Origin: Rhodococcus sp. OK519
GTDB lineage: Bacteria > Actinomycetota > Actinomycetes > Mycobacteriales > Mycobacteriaceae
DNA length: 64,000 nucleotides
Direction of reading: 5' to 3'
Assembly (NCBI RefSeq): GCF_003051005.1
Contig: NZ_QAOW01000011.1
Location: 27,353-91,352 of the forward strand
How positions within the stretch are numbered: position 1 is the first letter of the stretch; each line of letters begins with the position of its first letter. The position numbers and the translations under genes are program-made. The notes beneath the pieces are model-generated. The model did not search any database. It saw only the letters and a program-made list of their open reading frames with translations, and was not told where the DNA came from. This document shows positions 11,808-21,237 of this stretch, in pieces.

Positions 11808-13880
11808 TTGCCGCACCGTCGACCGAAGAACTCGATAGTCCTGGCCACAGTCGCAGCAGTCGCCGTCGCCACCCCCTTCGCTGTTCAGGCACTGAACAGC
11901 GGCCCTTCGGACGTTCTCTCGGCAAGCGATTCGGCTCCGTCGATTCCGACGCAGGTCGCGGAGGTCGTTCTCGCCTCCGTCCCGGACATCGTCATCCCCC
12001 TGAAGGAACTGACCGGGCTCGACCTGCCGGACGTCCGCCTCGGCGACCTTCCGCTCCCGACCCAGATCCCCCTCCCCGGCGGCGGGACGCTCCAGCTTCC
12101 CTCGCTCACGCCGATGACCCCGTCGGCCGTCCCGAGCGACATCGCCGATCCTGTTCCGACACCGGGCACGGCCTCCCCGGAGACCCTCGGCGCCACGGTC
12201 AAGGAGGTCACCCAGGACACCCCGTTCTCGATGGTCGGCGTCACCGCCGCCAATCTGGAGTCGTCGGTGACGCAGTTGCGCGCCCAGCTGGCCGACGGTT
12301 CGTGGGGCGCGTGGATCACGCCGGATCTCGTCGACGGCAGCAGCAACGGCAAGCAGGGCACCGAGCCCGTCTTCGTGGGCGAGACGAACGCTGTGCAGAT
12401 CCTGGTGACACCCAAAGAAGGCACAGCAGGCACAGCAGGCGCGGCCGGCGCAGCAGGCACGGACGGCACCGCAGGCACGGCGACGCCGGCGACCCCCGCA
12501 GATCCCACCGACCCGGCCCTGCGCGCACCGGAGGCTCCGGCCACCGAAACGCCCGCTCCCCAGACGGATTCCGACTCCACGCAGCCGCTCGGCTACACCC
12601 CGGCGGCGCTGTCGAAGCCGCTGCGCGAGGCAACGCTGACCGCCAACGACGTCGCTGCGGTGCTGATCAATCCCGGTAGCGGACCGCAGGATGCGAATCT
12701 CGCGGACATCGCGACGCCGACCGCGGTGAACGGCGTCAACATCATCTCCCGCCGAGCATGGGGCGCGGACGAGGGAATCCGCTGCCAGAACCCGACGTAC
12801 GACGACTCGACCGGCGGCGCAACGGTGCACCACACGGCCGAGAACAACAACTACTCGCGTGAGCAGTCGGCGGGCATCGTCCGCGGCATCTACGCCTACC
12901 ACGCGAAGTCGCTCGGATGGTGCGATGTCGGCTACAACGTGCTCGTCGACCGCTTCGGACAGATCTTCGAGGGTCGCTTCGGCGGACTCGACCGCCCCGT
13001 CCAGGGCGCACACGCCGGTGGCTTCAACGAGAACACCGTCGGCATCGCAATGATGGGCAACTTCGTCAACGAGCCGGCCCCGGCCGCGGCGATCGAGTCT
13101 GTCGGCAAGTACCTCGGGTGGCGCCTGAAGCTGGCGAACCTGAACCCCAAGGGCCAGGTCACCATGTACTCCGAGGGCACGCAGTACTCGAAGTACGCCC
13201 AGGGCCAGCGGGTCGTCCTGCCGACGATCTTCGCGCACCGCGACGTCGGATACACGGAGTGCCCCGGCAGCGCGGCGTACGCCCAGATGGATCAGATCCG
13301 CAACATCGCCGCGGCCAACTACGGCGGACCTGTCGGCGGCGGCAATGGTGGTGGCGCGACGCCGCCGACCAACCCCAGCAACGGTGGTGGCGGCGGTGGC
13401 GGCGGCAACCCGGCCGCGTCGCTCGACCTGAACGCGCAGATCCCGGCAGTGGTCAACGGTATTCTGTCGATCGCCGACTCCAATCCCATCGCCCGCCAGT
13501 GGCTCTCGATGGGCGGTAACCGCAGCATGGTGGGTGACGCGATCACCGGCCTGCTGAACACGGCGACCGGCCAGGTGTACGCGTTCTTCCAGAACGGCGG
13601 CATCTTCACCTCGCCGCTCGGTGGTGTGGTCACGATGCTCGGAAAGATCTTCCAGACGTGGACTGCGGCCGGCGGCGTGATGGGTGACATCGGTCTGCCG
13701 ATCAGCGACGAGTACACGGTCGACGGCGGCAAGCGTTCCGACTTCGAGCGCGGCTCGATGATCTTCGACGAGGCGACCGGCCAGGTCACCACGATCCTCA
13801 ACGACGCGACTGCCCCCGCTGCAGCACCCGCACCGGCTCCGGCCGACGCGGTGTCCGAGGCTCCGGTCGCGATCAACTGA
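11808..13880 (+). CDS. PGRP-type N-acetylmuramoyl-L-alanine amidase with LGFP repeats (Rv3811-like)
   Basis: A 690-residue secreted peptidoglycan amidase. A signal segment (SIVLATVAAVAVATPFAVQAL) follows the start. Residues about 30-300 are an Ala/Pro/Thr-rich region with a GTAGTAGAAG collagen-like stretch. The amidase_2/PGRP domain spans about 305-500: zinc ligands are in TVHHTAEN (near 340) and AHRDVGYTECPG (near 476-484). A Gly-rich linker follows, then about 150 residues of LGFP-type repeats that tether proteins to the mycolyl wall. It cleaves the bond between MurNAc and the stem peptide. The TTG start has GAGGAG 7 bases upstream; the longer frame from 11685 adds an Arg-rich extension that would bury the signal peptide. 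Orthologous in position to Rv3811. Confidence 0.9.
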   Translation: MPHRRPKNSIVLATVAAVAVATPFAVQALNSGPSDVLSASDSAPSIPTQVAEVVLASVPDIVIPLKELTGLDLPDVRLGDLPLPTQIPLPGGGTLQLPSLTPMTPSAVPSDIADPVPTPGTASPETLGATVKEVTQDTPFSMVGVTAANLESSVTQLRAQLADGSWGAWITPDLVDGSSNGKQGTEPVFVGETNAVQILVTPKEGTAGTAGAAGAAGTDGTAGTATPATPADPTDPALRAPEAPATETPAPQTDSDSTQPLGYTPAALSKPLREATLTANDVAAVLINPGSGPQDANLADIATPTAVNGVNIISRRAWGADEGIRCQNPTYDDSTGGATVHHTAENNNYSREQSAGIVRGIYAYHAKSLGWCDVGYNVLVDRFGQIFEGRFGGLDRPVQGAHAGGFNENTVGIAMMGNFVNEPAPAAAIESVGKYLGWRLKLANLNPKGQVTMYSEGTQYSKYAQGQRVVLPTIFAHRDVGYTECPGSAAYAQMDQIRNIAAANYGGPVGGGNGGGATPPTNPSNGGGGGGGGNPAASLDLNAQIPAVVNGILSIADSNPIARQWLSMGGNRSMVGDAITGLLNTATGQVYAFFQNGGIFTSPLGGVVTMLGKIFQTWTAAGGVMGDIGLPISDEYTVDGGKRSDFERGSMIFDEATGQVTTILNDATAPAAAPAPAPADAVSEAPVAIN

Positions 13881-13890
13881 CCGTCCGACC

Positions 13891-13934
13891 AAAAGGGCCT
13901 GCCCTCCACGAAGACGTGGAAGGCAGGCCCTTTT
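13891..13934. terminator. Bidirectional terminator
   Basis: AAAAGGGCCTGCC and its complement GGCAGGCCCTTTT flank a short loop. A-run and T-run on either side make it functional on both strands, between the convergent PGRP gene (+) and HAD gene (-). Confidence 0.85.
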
Positions 13935-13968
13935 CGTTGTCTTCTCGGCTTTCCGGATTCGCCGAAGT

Positions 13969-14793
13969 TCAGCTCTTCCAGAGCCTTTCGAGCACCCGGG
14001 CGACACCGTCGTCCGAGTTCGTGGCGGTGACCTCGTCGGCCGCCGCCTTCGCCTCGGGATGTGCGTTCTCGACCGCGACGCCGTGGCGCGCCATCGCCAG
14101 CATCGGAATGTCATTGGGCATGTCGCCGAATGCGACGATGCTCTCGTGGGGCGTGCCGAGATGTTCCGCCATCAGCCGCAGGCCGGACGCCTTGGTCACC
14201 CCGGGGGCCGACACCTCGATGAGACCGTTGTTGGTCGAGTACGTGAGGTCGGCCCGCTCCCCCACCAGTGGACGCAGCTTCGCGGCCATCTCGGCGCTGC
14301 TCGCGCCGGGCAATCGGATCAGCATCTTGACGGCGGGCGCGGACAAGAGGTCCTCCGGCGCCATCTCCGTGTGGTCAGGATTGAGCCAGGCGTGCTCGTA
14401 GCCGGGTGCGCTGACGAACTGCGCGGTGGCAGTGTCGTGCGCGGTGGCGCCGATGCGCTCGGCCGCCAATCCGGCCCCCGGTAGTTCGTAGTCGACGAGA
14501 TCGGCCAGCCACGCGAGTGTCTCCAGCGACAGCGTCGACGCGCTGATCACGCGATCCGCGTCGGCGTCGTAGAGCACCGCCCCGTTCGCGCACACGGCCA
14601 GCGGCGCGAAGCCGAGTCCATCGACGACCGGGCCGAGCCAGCGGGGTGGCCGTCCGGTAGCGAGGACGAAGGGCGTGCCGGAATCGACGACGGTCCGCAC
14701 CGCCGCTCGGGTCCGGGCGGTGACGTTTTCGTCGTCGTCGATCAGGGTGCCGTCGACATCGCTGGCGACGAGGCTGGGCAGTTCGGTGGGCAC
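13969..14793 (-). CDS. HAD-superfamily hydrolase, Cof type (Rv3813c-like)
   Basis: A 274-residue cytoplasmic phosphatase of the Cof/YbiV subfamily. Motif I is ASDVDGTLIDDD, with the nucleophile Asp12 and acid Asp14; motif II is VLATGRPP; motif IV is ESIVAFGDMPNDIPML. The central cap domain fits the C2B type. Substrates are typically sugar or nucleotide phosphates; the actual substrate is unknown. The start is a GTG with little Shine-Dalgarno. Position next to an acyltransferase matches Rv3813c beside Rv3814c-Rv3816c. Confidence 0.88.
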   Translation of the reverse strand: MPTELPSLVASDVDGTLIDDDENVTARTRAAVRTVVDSGTPFVLATGRPPRWLGPVVDGLGFAPLAVCANGAVLYDADADRVISASTLSLETLAWLADLVDYELPGAGLAAERIGATAHDTATAQFVSAPGYEHAWLNPDHTEMAPEDLLSAPAVKMLIRLPGASSAEMAAKLRPLVGERADLTYSTNNGLIEVSAPGVTKASGLRLMAEHLGTPHESIVAFGDMPNDIPMLAMARHGVAVENAHPEAKAAADEVTATNSDDGVARVLERLWKS

Positions 14794-14875
14794 CGGGCCA
14801 TTCTGCCCCTTTCGGGCGACAATCTGCCGCTCCGTACCCGCCGGTGAGCGCTAATTCACCGGTCGGCTCCCCGAT

Positions 14876-15634
14876 CTACGCTCCGCCGGCGTCCTTGCTG
14901 CGGCGGGCCGCAGCCTTGGCCTCCGCCTCCTCGGCGTCCATCCTGTTCGCCTCCTCGAGCGTCGGGGCGCCGCCCCCGAGGCGGGCCGGAACCCAGTACT
15001 CGCCCGCCGGGTGGTCGTAGTTCGCCTGCACGCCGCGCAGCAACTCCTCCATGCGTGTGTGCAGCAACGCCGTCATCTCGGATGCCGGCTCGAACGGCGC
15101 GATCGGCTCACCGACGGCAATGGAGATCGGGGTGTTGGTCCGCCCGAGACGCTTCGGAAATCCCTTGGTCCACACGCGCTGCGAGCCCCAGATCACCATC
15201 GGCACGATGGGGGTTCCGGACTCGATGGCCATCCGGGCCGCGCCCGACTTGAACTCCTTGAGTTCGAAGCTGCGACTGATCGTCGCCTCCGGGAACACGC
15301 CGACGAACTCGCCGTCACGCAGCGCCTGCACAGCCGCGCGGTACGAGTCGGCGCCCGCCGACCGGTCGACGGGGATGTGCTTCATCGCCCGCATCATGGG
15401 CCCGGAGATCTTGTTGACGAAGACCTCGTTCTTCGCCATGAACCGGATGTACCGCTTGGCGGGGCGGGCCGGCAGACCGGCATACGTGAAGTCCATGTAT
15501 CCGGTGTGGTTGATGGCGATCACCGCACCTCCGGACGCGGGCAGGTGCTCCTCGCCGGTGACGGTGAACTTCAGTCCCTGGCCTGCGAACACTGCGCGGG
15601 CGACGCCGATGATCGTTCGGTAGAAGGGTTCCAC
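14876..15634 (-). CDS. 1-acyl-glycerol-3-phosphate acyltransferase family (PlsC)
   Basis: A 252-residue PlsC-type acyltransferase. The catalytic H-x4-D is H43-D48 in NHTGYMDF, and the substrate motif is FPEATIS (114-120) with an upstream GEFVGV. KEFKSGAARMA and VPMVIWG complete the family blocks. It transfers acyl chains to lysophosphatidate or a related acceptor at the membrane. The C-terminus is a charged Ala/Glu-rich tail (EEAEAKAAARRSKDAGGA). M. tuberculosis carries three paralogues here (Rv3814c-Rv3816c); this genome shows one. An in-frame extension upstream is not supported because it runs into the pseudogene region. Confidence 0.88.
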   Translation of the reverse strand: MEPFYRTIIGVARAVFAGQGLKFTVTGEEHLPASGGAVIAINHTGYMDFTYAGLPARPAKRYIRFMAKNEVFVNKISGPMMRAMKHIPVDRSAGADSYRAAVQALRDGEFVGVFPEATISRSFELKEFKSGAARMAIESGTPIVPMVIWGSQRVWTKGFPKRLGRTNTPISIAVGEPIAPFEPASEMTALLHTRMEELLRGVQANYDHPAGEYWVPARLGGGAPTLEEANRMDAEEAEAKAAARRSKDAGGA

Positions 15635-15689
15635 GGTGAGAACAGTAGTCGGCGCACGTGAGCGGGACCACTTGCCGCCCGCCCACGTG

Positions 15690-15890
15690 CGGCTCGGTCA
15701 CTCCCGGCCCTCCGGAGTAGACGGCCTTGACGTCACGCACACCCGCGGTCGGGAAGGCGTAGGTCAACACCGCCCTCCGGACACCGTCCGAGGTGTCCCG
15801 ATCGGTGTCGCACCGTCATAGAACTGGACCGTGCCCGTCGCGTTCGACGGCGTCACAGCCGCGGACAGCAGCACCGATGCATGCAGCCCC
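15690..15890 (-). pseudogene. Decayed fragment of an Ig-like repeat protein
   Basis: The minus strand encodes SVLLSAAVTPSNATGTVQFYDGATPIGTPRTVSGG and then, after a one-base frameshift near 15770, VLTYAFPTAGVRDVKAVYSGG. Together these make one complete Big_3-type Ig repeat of the same family as the nine intact genes upstream. There is no start, signal peptide or C-terminal tail. The frame breaks at TGTTGACC, where restoring one base gives continuous homology. It is best read as the remnant of a tenth member. Confidence 0.75.
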
Positions 15891-16073
15891 GGGGGTGGAC
15901 GCATGCCGGAACCGTGCTCAGGAGAACACGTTTGCCGAACTCGACCGACGCTCCCTCGACTCCGAACGCCTGCCACGCCTCACCCCAACTGCCCCGACGA
16001 ATGATGTGCGATCACACGGTGTCGACGCGAGTCGGGACGATGGCGTGAAACAGATCGATCCGACCCGAACAGG

Positions 16074-16110
16074 CGTGAGGCCCCCGACCGAATGGGTCGA
16101 GGGCCTCACG
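16074..16110 (-). terminator. Terminator of the last array gene
   Basis: CGTGAGGCCCCCGACC pairs with GGGTCGAGGGCCTCACG around a 10-base loop region, 24 bases past the stop at 16135. No T-run. Confidence 0.65.
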
Positions 16111-16134
16111 TCGTGCCGGGTTGGGGAACTTCGG

Positions 16135-19008
16135 TCAGGAACCGAATCCCGAGCGGCCCACGCCGCTCAGTGAACCGAACAAGTTGCCGAGCGAGCCGGC
16201 GCTGCCGGTTCCCCCGCCGTCGCCGCCGTTGTCGGCCGGGGACACCTGGATTGTCTGCACCGGCGAGGTCGACGCCTTCGCGCCCTGGCCACCGGAGTAG
16301 CGGGCGGTGATCGCGTGCGCGCCCTCCGTGGTGAAGGTGTGTTGGAACGTCGCGATGCCGTCGACGAAGCCGATGTTGCCGCTGATCGCTGTGTCACCGT
16401 CGTAGAACTGGACGGTGCCGGGCAGATTCGTTCCGCCCGTCACCGACGCCGACACCGTCACCGTCTGTCCGGCGGTGGCCGTCTGCGGCACGGTCACGGT
16501 AGTGGTCGTGACGACATCGTCCGGGGTCGGGACGGACACCTGCACCGTCTGTGACGTGGCCGTCGAGTTCGTGAAGCCCGCCGCACCGGTGAAGGTGGCA
16601 GCGATGGTGTGCGCACCGGCCGTATCGAACGTGTGGGGCAGCGTGGCAACACCATTCGAGACTGCGATGGGGCCACCCAGGTTGTTACCGTCGACGAGGA
16701 ACTGCACGGTGCCGGACGCGTTCGCAGGCGTCACCGTCGCGGACAGGATGACTTCGGATTCGGTCTGGGCATCCGACGGCGCCGACAGCGCCAGCGACGT
16801 CTGCACCACCGGGTTACTGACGGTCACCGTCTGCGCGGTGGACGTCGAGTTCTCGAAGCCGGCGCTGCCGGTGAAGACCGCGGTGATGCTGTGGCTTCCA
16901 GCTGCCGCAAACGTCGTCTGCGTCGTCGCCGTACCGCTCGCGACGGTGACCGGAGAACCGACGTTGGTGGCACCGACCTTGAACTGCACCGTGCCCGCCG
17001 CGTTGGCCGGATCCAGGGTCGCTGTCAGGGTTACCTGCTGACCGGTCTGCGCCGTCGGTGGAACGGTGAGCGTCGTGGTGGTGGTGATGTCCGCGACCAC
17101 CGGGTCGGTAACCATGATCGACTTGGCAGCAGCCGTCGAGCCCAGAAAGCCCGTGCCGCCGGTGAACACGGCATTGATGCTGTGGTTGCCGGACGTTGCG
17201 AGCGAATGCTGCAGCGTGGCCGATCCGTTCGACACGGTGGCCGGGCCACCGATCGGTGTCTGTCCGTCCAGGAACTGGACGGTTCCGGCGGCGTTGGCCG
17301 GATTCACGGTCGCGGTGAGGGTGATGCTCGTTCCCTTCACTGTCGTCGCCGGCACGGTGAGCGCGGTGCTGGTCGCGGCGTCCGGAACCACCGGGTTACT
17401 GACGGTCACCGTCTGCGCGGTGGCGGTCGAGCTCACGAAGCCTGCGTTGCCTGTGAACACCGCGGTGACGCTGTGACTGCCGGACGAGGTGAATGAGTGC
17501 TGCAGGGTTGCAGCACCGTTGGACACCTGCACCGCGGAACCGATGTTGTTGCCGTTGTCCTTGAACTGGACCGTTCCGGACGCGTTCGCCGGATCGAGAT
17601 TCGCGGTCAGTGTCACCTGCTGCGCAGGCTCGGCGGTCGGTGGGACCGTGAGCGTCGTCGTGGTCGCCTGATCCGGAACGCTCACGGTGATCGCCTGCGC
17701 CGCCGCAGTGGACGTGGCGAACCCGGGGGCACCGGAGAACACAGCCGTGATGCTGTGCTGCCCTCCCGTCGAGAACGTGTGCGGCAGTTGTGCGGTGCCA
17801 CCCGAGAGCGAAACCGGCGCACCGAGGTCCGTCCCGTTGTCCTTGAATTGGACCGTGCCGCCGCCGGGACTCGGCGCGACACTCGCCGACAGCGTCACCT
17901 GAGTGCCGGTCTGCGCCGTCGGCGGGACCGTCAGCGTCGTCGTGGTCGCCTGATCCGGGACACTGACGTTGACCGTCTGTGCCGGAGCCGACGAGCCCAC
18001 GAAGCCCGCACCGCTGAAGTCCGCGGTGATGCTGTGGCTACCCGCTGCCGAGAACGTGTGCTGCAGCGCTGCCACACCATTCGACACCTGCACCGGAGAG
18101 CCGATGTTCGCACCGTTGTCCTTGAACTGCACCGCGCCGACTGCATTCTGGGGCGTCACATTCGCCGACAACGTCACCGCCGTACCCGTCACCGCCGTCG
18201 CCGGCGCCGACACCGTCATCGACGTCTGCACCACCACCGACACCGGCTGCTGCGACGACTCCGACGGATTCGCCTTCGCCGTACCCAGATACTTCGCCTG
18301 CAACGGATGCACACCGGGCGATGTGAGTGTCCACGCGTACGTCGCGACACCCGACGCATTCAGGGCTCCCGAGCCCAGCTTCGTGGTCCCGTCGTAGAAG
18401 TCGACTGGATCACCCTGCGCGCCACCGGTCACCGTTGCGGTGAGCGTCACGGACTGCCCCGCCGTCACCGGACCTGAGACCGCCGCCAACGACGTCGTCG
18501 TGGCATTCTTGGCTACTGTGACGGCCGGCCCCTTGTCCGAGTAGGTTCCCGAACCCAACGATCCGCCGTAATGCATCGTCGTCATCAACGGCACACCACG
18601 GGCGCAATCGGCACCGACCCGATAGTTGAACTCGAAGGTCTGCGATTGCGGACTGATGTTCGGATATACCGGCCAATTACCGGTAACCCGAACATAATCC
18701 GAGGCAACCTCCGGGCCACCGGTATTGCCACTCACATACGTCAGACACGACGGATGGAGATCCTTCACCGCCTGGATCCACTCCACCGGAGTGCTGGTGC
18801 GCTCGAACTTGGTCGACACCGTGATGATGTCTCCCTCGTTCGGCGTCGCATTACTCACCGTCCGCGTGAACTTACTGCCCCCGTCCTGCCACGACACCAC
18901 ACCCTGCGCCGCACCAGCCGGACTCACGCCCACCGTCACTACGAACCCCGCAGCTACTGCACCGGCAGCTGCTGCGGCCACGATTGTCCGCGTTTTCGAT
19001 CGGGCCAT
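16135..19008 (-). CDS. Secreted Ig-like repeat protein A (8 repeats)
   Basis: 957 residues. A signal peptide (about 1-34, ending SPAGAAQG) is followed by a class-1 head domain (about 35-165) with TVSNATPNEGDIITVSTKFER, LHPSCLTYVSG and GADCARGVP; the two Cys could form a disulfide. Then come eight roughly 95-residue Big_3-type repeats, each marked by a TVQFKDNG-like strand and a HSITAxFSG-like end strand. The tail is Gly/Asp-rich and ends GSLSGVGRSGFGS. There is no LPXTG or membrane anchor. The protein is probably exported to the cell surface; its ligand is unknown. It lies 144 bases from its upstream neighbour with no inverted-repeat motif between, so it is probably cotranscribed. It shares a 113-bp and a 106-bp tract with that neighbour that read as identical. 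Confidence 0.88.
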   Translation of the reverse strand: MARSKTRTIVAAAAAGAVAAGFVVTVGVSPAGAAQGVVSWQDGGSKFTRTVSNATPNEGDIITVSTKFERTSTPVEWIQAVKDLHPSCLTYVSGNTGGPEVASDYVRVTGNWPVYPNISPQSQTFEFNYRVGADCARGVPLMTTMHYGGSLGSGTYSDKGPAVTVAKNATTTSLAAVSGPVTAGQSVTLTATVTGGAQGDPVDFYDGTTKLGSGALNASGVATYAWTLTSPGVHPLQAKYLGTAKANPSESSQQPVSVVVQTSMTVSAPATAVTGTAVTLSANVTPQNAVGAVQFKDNGANIGSPVQVSNGVAALQHTFSAAGSHSITADFSGAGFVGSSAPAQTVNVSVPDQATTTTLTVPPTAQTGTQVTLSASVAPSPGGGTVQFKDNGTDLGAPVSLSGGTAQLPHTFSTGGQHSITAVFSGAPGFATSTAAAQAITVSVPDQATTTTLTVPPTAEPAQQVTLTANLDPANASGTVQFKDNGNNIGSAVQVSNGAATLQHSFTSSGSHSVTAVFTGNAGFVSSTATAQTVTVSNPVVPDAATSTALTVPATTVKGTSITLTATVNPANAAGTVQFLDGQTPIGGPATVSNGSATLQHSLATSGNHSINAVFTGGTGFLGSTAAAKSIMVTDPVVADITTTTTLTVPPTAQTGQQVTLTATLDPANAAGTVQFKVGATNVGSPVTVASGTATTQTTFAAAGSHSITAVFTGSAGFENSTSTAQTVTVSNPVVQTSLALSAPSDAQTESEVILSATVTPANASGTVQFLVDGNNLGGPIAVSNGVATLPHTFDTAGAHTIAATFTGAAGFTNSTATSQTVQVSVPTPDDVVTTTTVTVPQTATAGQTVTVSASVTGGTNLPGTVQFYDGDTAISGNIGFVDGIATFQHTFTTEGAHAITARYSGGQGAKASTSPVQTIQVSPADNGGDGGGTGSAGSLGNLFGSLSGVGRSGFGS

Positions 19009-19152
19009 TTCGTTTCCCCTTCTTCAGAGCACTCTTCGGCCCCGCGGATTTCGTGAACCCGGCGGCTCGAGTGATCGCTTCGGATAGCACCATCCACGCC
19101 GGCCCGACCCCGGGCGCAGAGGTTTGGAACTGATTGAGCGGACTGTGTGGAG

Positions 19153-21129
19153 TCAGGAACCGAAACCACTCAGTGAGCCGAGCGAACCCATTCCTCCCCC
19201 GCCATCTCCGCCGCCCGCGGCGACCTGGACGGTCTGGGGTGCCGACGTTGACGCCTGCGACCCGGTTCCGCCGGAGTAGACCGCCGTGATCTGGTGCGCA
19301 CCAATGGCGTTGAACGTGTGCGGGAGCACCGCCACACCGTTTTCGAGCGCGACCGCTGCGCCGACAGGCGTGGCGCCGTCGTAGAACTGGACTGTTCCAG
19401 TCAGCGCGCCGCTACTCGTGACGCGGGCCGAGAGGCTGATCTGCTGTCCCTGGGTGGCAGTTGCCGGAGCGGTCAGCGCCGTCGAAGTCACCACATCGCC
19501 GGGGGCAGGATCGGACACCTGGACCGATTGTGCCGTCGACGTCGAACCGGAGAACCCGGCACCGCCCGTGAAGACGGCGGTGATCGAATGGGATCCTGTC
19601 TCGGTGAATGTGTGCTGCAGTGCGGCGACACCGTTCACGACGGAGACCGACGATCCGATGTTGTCGTTGCCGTCCTTGAACTGCACGGTGCCCGACACAT
19701 CGGCGGGGCTCACCGCCGCGGACAGTGCCACTGCCGACCCGGTCTGCGCCGTCGCCGGAACTGTTACGGCAGTATCGGTCTGGACATCGGGAACCTGCGG
19801 GTCGGTCGCGATCACCGACTTCGCGGGCGCCGTGGATCCGAGGAATCCTGGGCTGCCCGTGAACACGGCGGAGATGCTGTGGTTGCCTGCCTCTGTGAAG
19901 GTGTGGCTGAGCTGAGCCTTGCCACTTGCAACAGTCACCGGCGAGCCGATATTGCTGGCGCCGTCCTTGAACTGCACGGACCCGGACGCGTTTGCCGGGG
20001 TGAGGTTGGCCGTCAGAATCACGGGCGTTCCGGTCTCCGCGGTGGAGGGTACCTGGAGCGAGGCGGTCGTCTGGACGTCCGGATTGTTCACTGCCACCGG
20101 CTGCGGAGCGGACGTCGCGGTGGCGAAGCCCGCGCCTGTGAATTCGGCCGTGATACTGCGGTTACCGGCCGTCGTGAAGGTGTACTGCGTCGTCGCGACA
20201 CCATTCGTCACAGCGACCGGAGAGCCGATGTTCGCACCGTTGTCCTTGAACTGCACCGTGCCCGACGCGTTCGAGGGAGTCACATTCGCCGACAACGTCA
20301 CCGCAGTACCCGTCAACGCCGTCGCCGGCGCCGACACCGTCATCGACGTCTGCACCACCACCGACACCGGCTGCTGCGACGACTCCGACGGATTCGCCTT
20401 CGCCGTACCCAGATACTTCGCCTGCAACGAACGCGCGCCCGACGTCGTCGGCGTCCATGTCAGCGTCGCAACACCCGAACCGTTCAACGCACCAGAGCCG
20501 ACCTTGGTAGCACCGTCGAAGAAATCAACCGAGTCACCCTGCGCGCCTTTGGTCACCGTCGCAGTGAGCGTGACGGACTGACCTGACGTCACCGGGCCGG
20601 GGACTGCAGCGAGCGTCGTCGTCGTGACGTTCTTACTCACCGTGATCGCCGGGCCCTTGTCCGAGTAGGTTCCCGAACCCAACGACCCGCCGTAATGCAT
20701 CGACGTCGCCAACGGCACACCACGGTCGCAATCCGCACCCACCCGATAGCTGAACTCGAAGGTCCGCGACTTCGGATTGATGTTCGGGTACACATCCCAA
20801 TTGCCCGTCACCCGAACATAATCCGGCTTTATCTCCGGGTTGGAAGTATTACCACTGACATATGTGAGACACGACGGATGGAGATCCTTCACCGCCTGGA
20901 TCCACTCCACCGGAGTGCTGGTGCGCTCGAACTTGGTCGACACCGTGATGATGTCTCCCTCGTTCGGCGTCGTATTGCTCACCGTCCGAGTGAACCGACT
21001 ATTGCCGTCATCCCACGTCACGGACCCCGACGCCGCACCCGCGGCACCGACACCAAACGCAACCGCGCATCCTGCAGCAACCGCGGCCGCAGCACCCGCC
21101 GCCATCCAGCGAACTCTTTTGTCAGACAT
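19153..21129 (-). CDS. Secreted Ig-like repeat protein B (5 repeats)
   Basis: 658 residues. The ATG at 21129 has GAGAGGGAACC before it; an in-frame start further up (21171) would add a charged stretch ahead of the signal peptide. Signal peptide about 1-33, then a class-1 head nearly identical to protein A (LHPSCLTYVSGN, GADCDRGVP, MHYGGSLGSGTYSDKGP). Five Ig-like repeats follow; the first is a GDSVDFFDG variant and the last carries LTGTVQFYDGATPVG. The tail reads GGGDGGGGMGSLGSLSGFGS, the cleanest example of the family C-terminus. The 108-base gap to the upstream gene has a hairpin but no GGAC motif. Confidence 0.88.
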   Translation of the reverse strand: MSDKRVRWMAAGAAAAVAAGCAVAFGVGAAGAASGSVTWDDGNSRFTRTVSNTTPNEGDIITVSTKFERTSTPVEWIQAVKDLHPSCLTYVSGNTSNPEIKPDYVRVTGNWDVYPNINPKSRTFEFSYRVGADCDRGVPLATSMHYGGSLGSGTYSDKGPAITVSKNVTTTTLAAVPGPVTSGQSVTLTATVTKGAQGDSVDFFDGATKVGSGALNGSGVATLTWTPTTSGARSLQAKYLGTAKANPSESSQQPVSVVVQTSMTVSAPATALTGTAVTLSANVTPSNASGTVQFKDNGANIGSPVAVTNGVATTQYTFTTAGNRSITAEFTGAGFATATSAPQPVAVNNPDVQTTASLQVPSTAETGTPVILTANLTPANASGSVQFKDGASNIGSPVTVASGKAQLSHTFTEAGNHSISAVFTGSPGFLGSTAPAKSVIATDPQVPDVQTDTAVTVPATAQTGSAVALSAAVSPADVSGTVQFKDGNDNIGSSVSVVNGVAALQHTFTETGSHSITAVFTGGAGFSGSTSTAQSVQVSDPAPGDVVTSTALTAPATATQGQQISLSARVTSSGALTGTVQFYDGATPVGAAVALENGVAVLPHTFNAIGAHQITAVYSGGTGSQASTSAPQTVQVAAGGGDGGGGMGSLGSLSGFGS

Positions 21130-21185
21130 AGGTTCCCTCTCGACGGCTGGCGTTGCCGGCCGTTTCTGCAATCGACTGGTAGACC

Positions 21186-21218
21186 CCTCGTCCGGCCTCG
21201 AGCTCAGGCCGGACGAGG
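21186..21218 (-). terminator. Hairpin between proteins C and B
   Basis: A perfect 13-bp stem (CCTCGTCCGGCCT with AGGCCGGACGAGG, 7-base loop) 20 bases past the stop of the 21238-22659 gene, without a T-run. It may terminate, or merely attenuate, transcription into the next gene, which has no visible motif of its own. Confidence 0.55.
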
Positions 21219-21237
21219 AGTGAGATCCTGGCGTGGA

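Larger units (their letters stand above)
15635..16134. other. Intergenic region at the 3' edge of the Ig-like array
   Basis: 500 bases without an intact gene. It holds the decayed Ig-like fragment at 15690-15890 and the terminator at 16074-16110; nothing else is recognisable. Confidence 0.6.
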
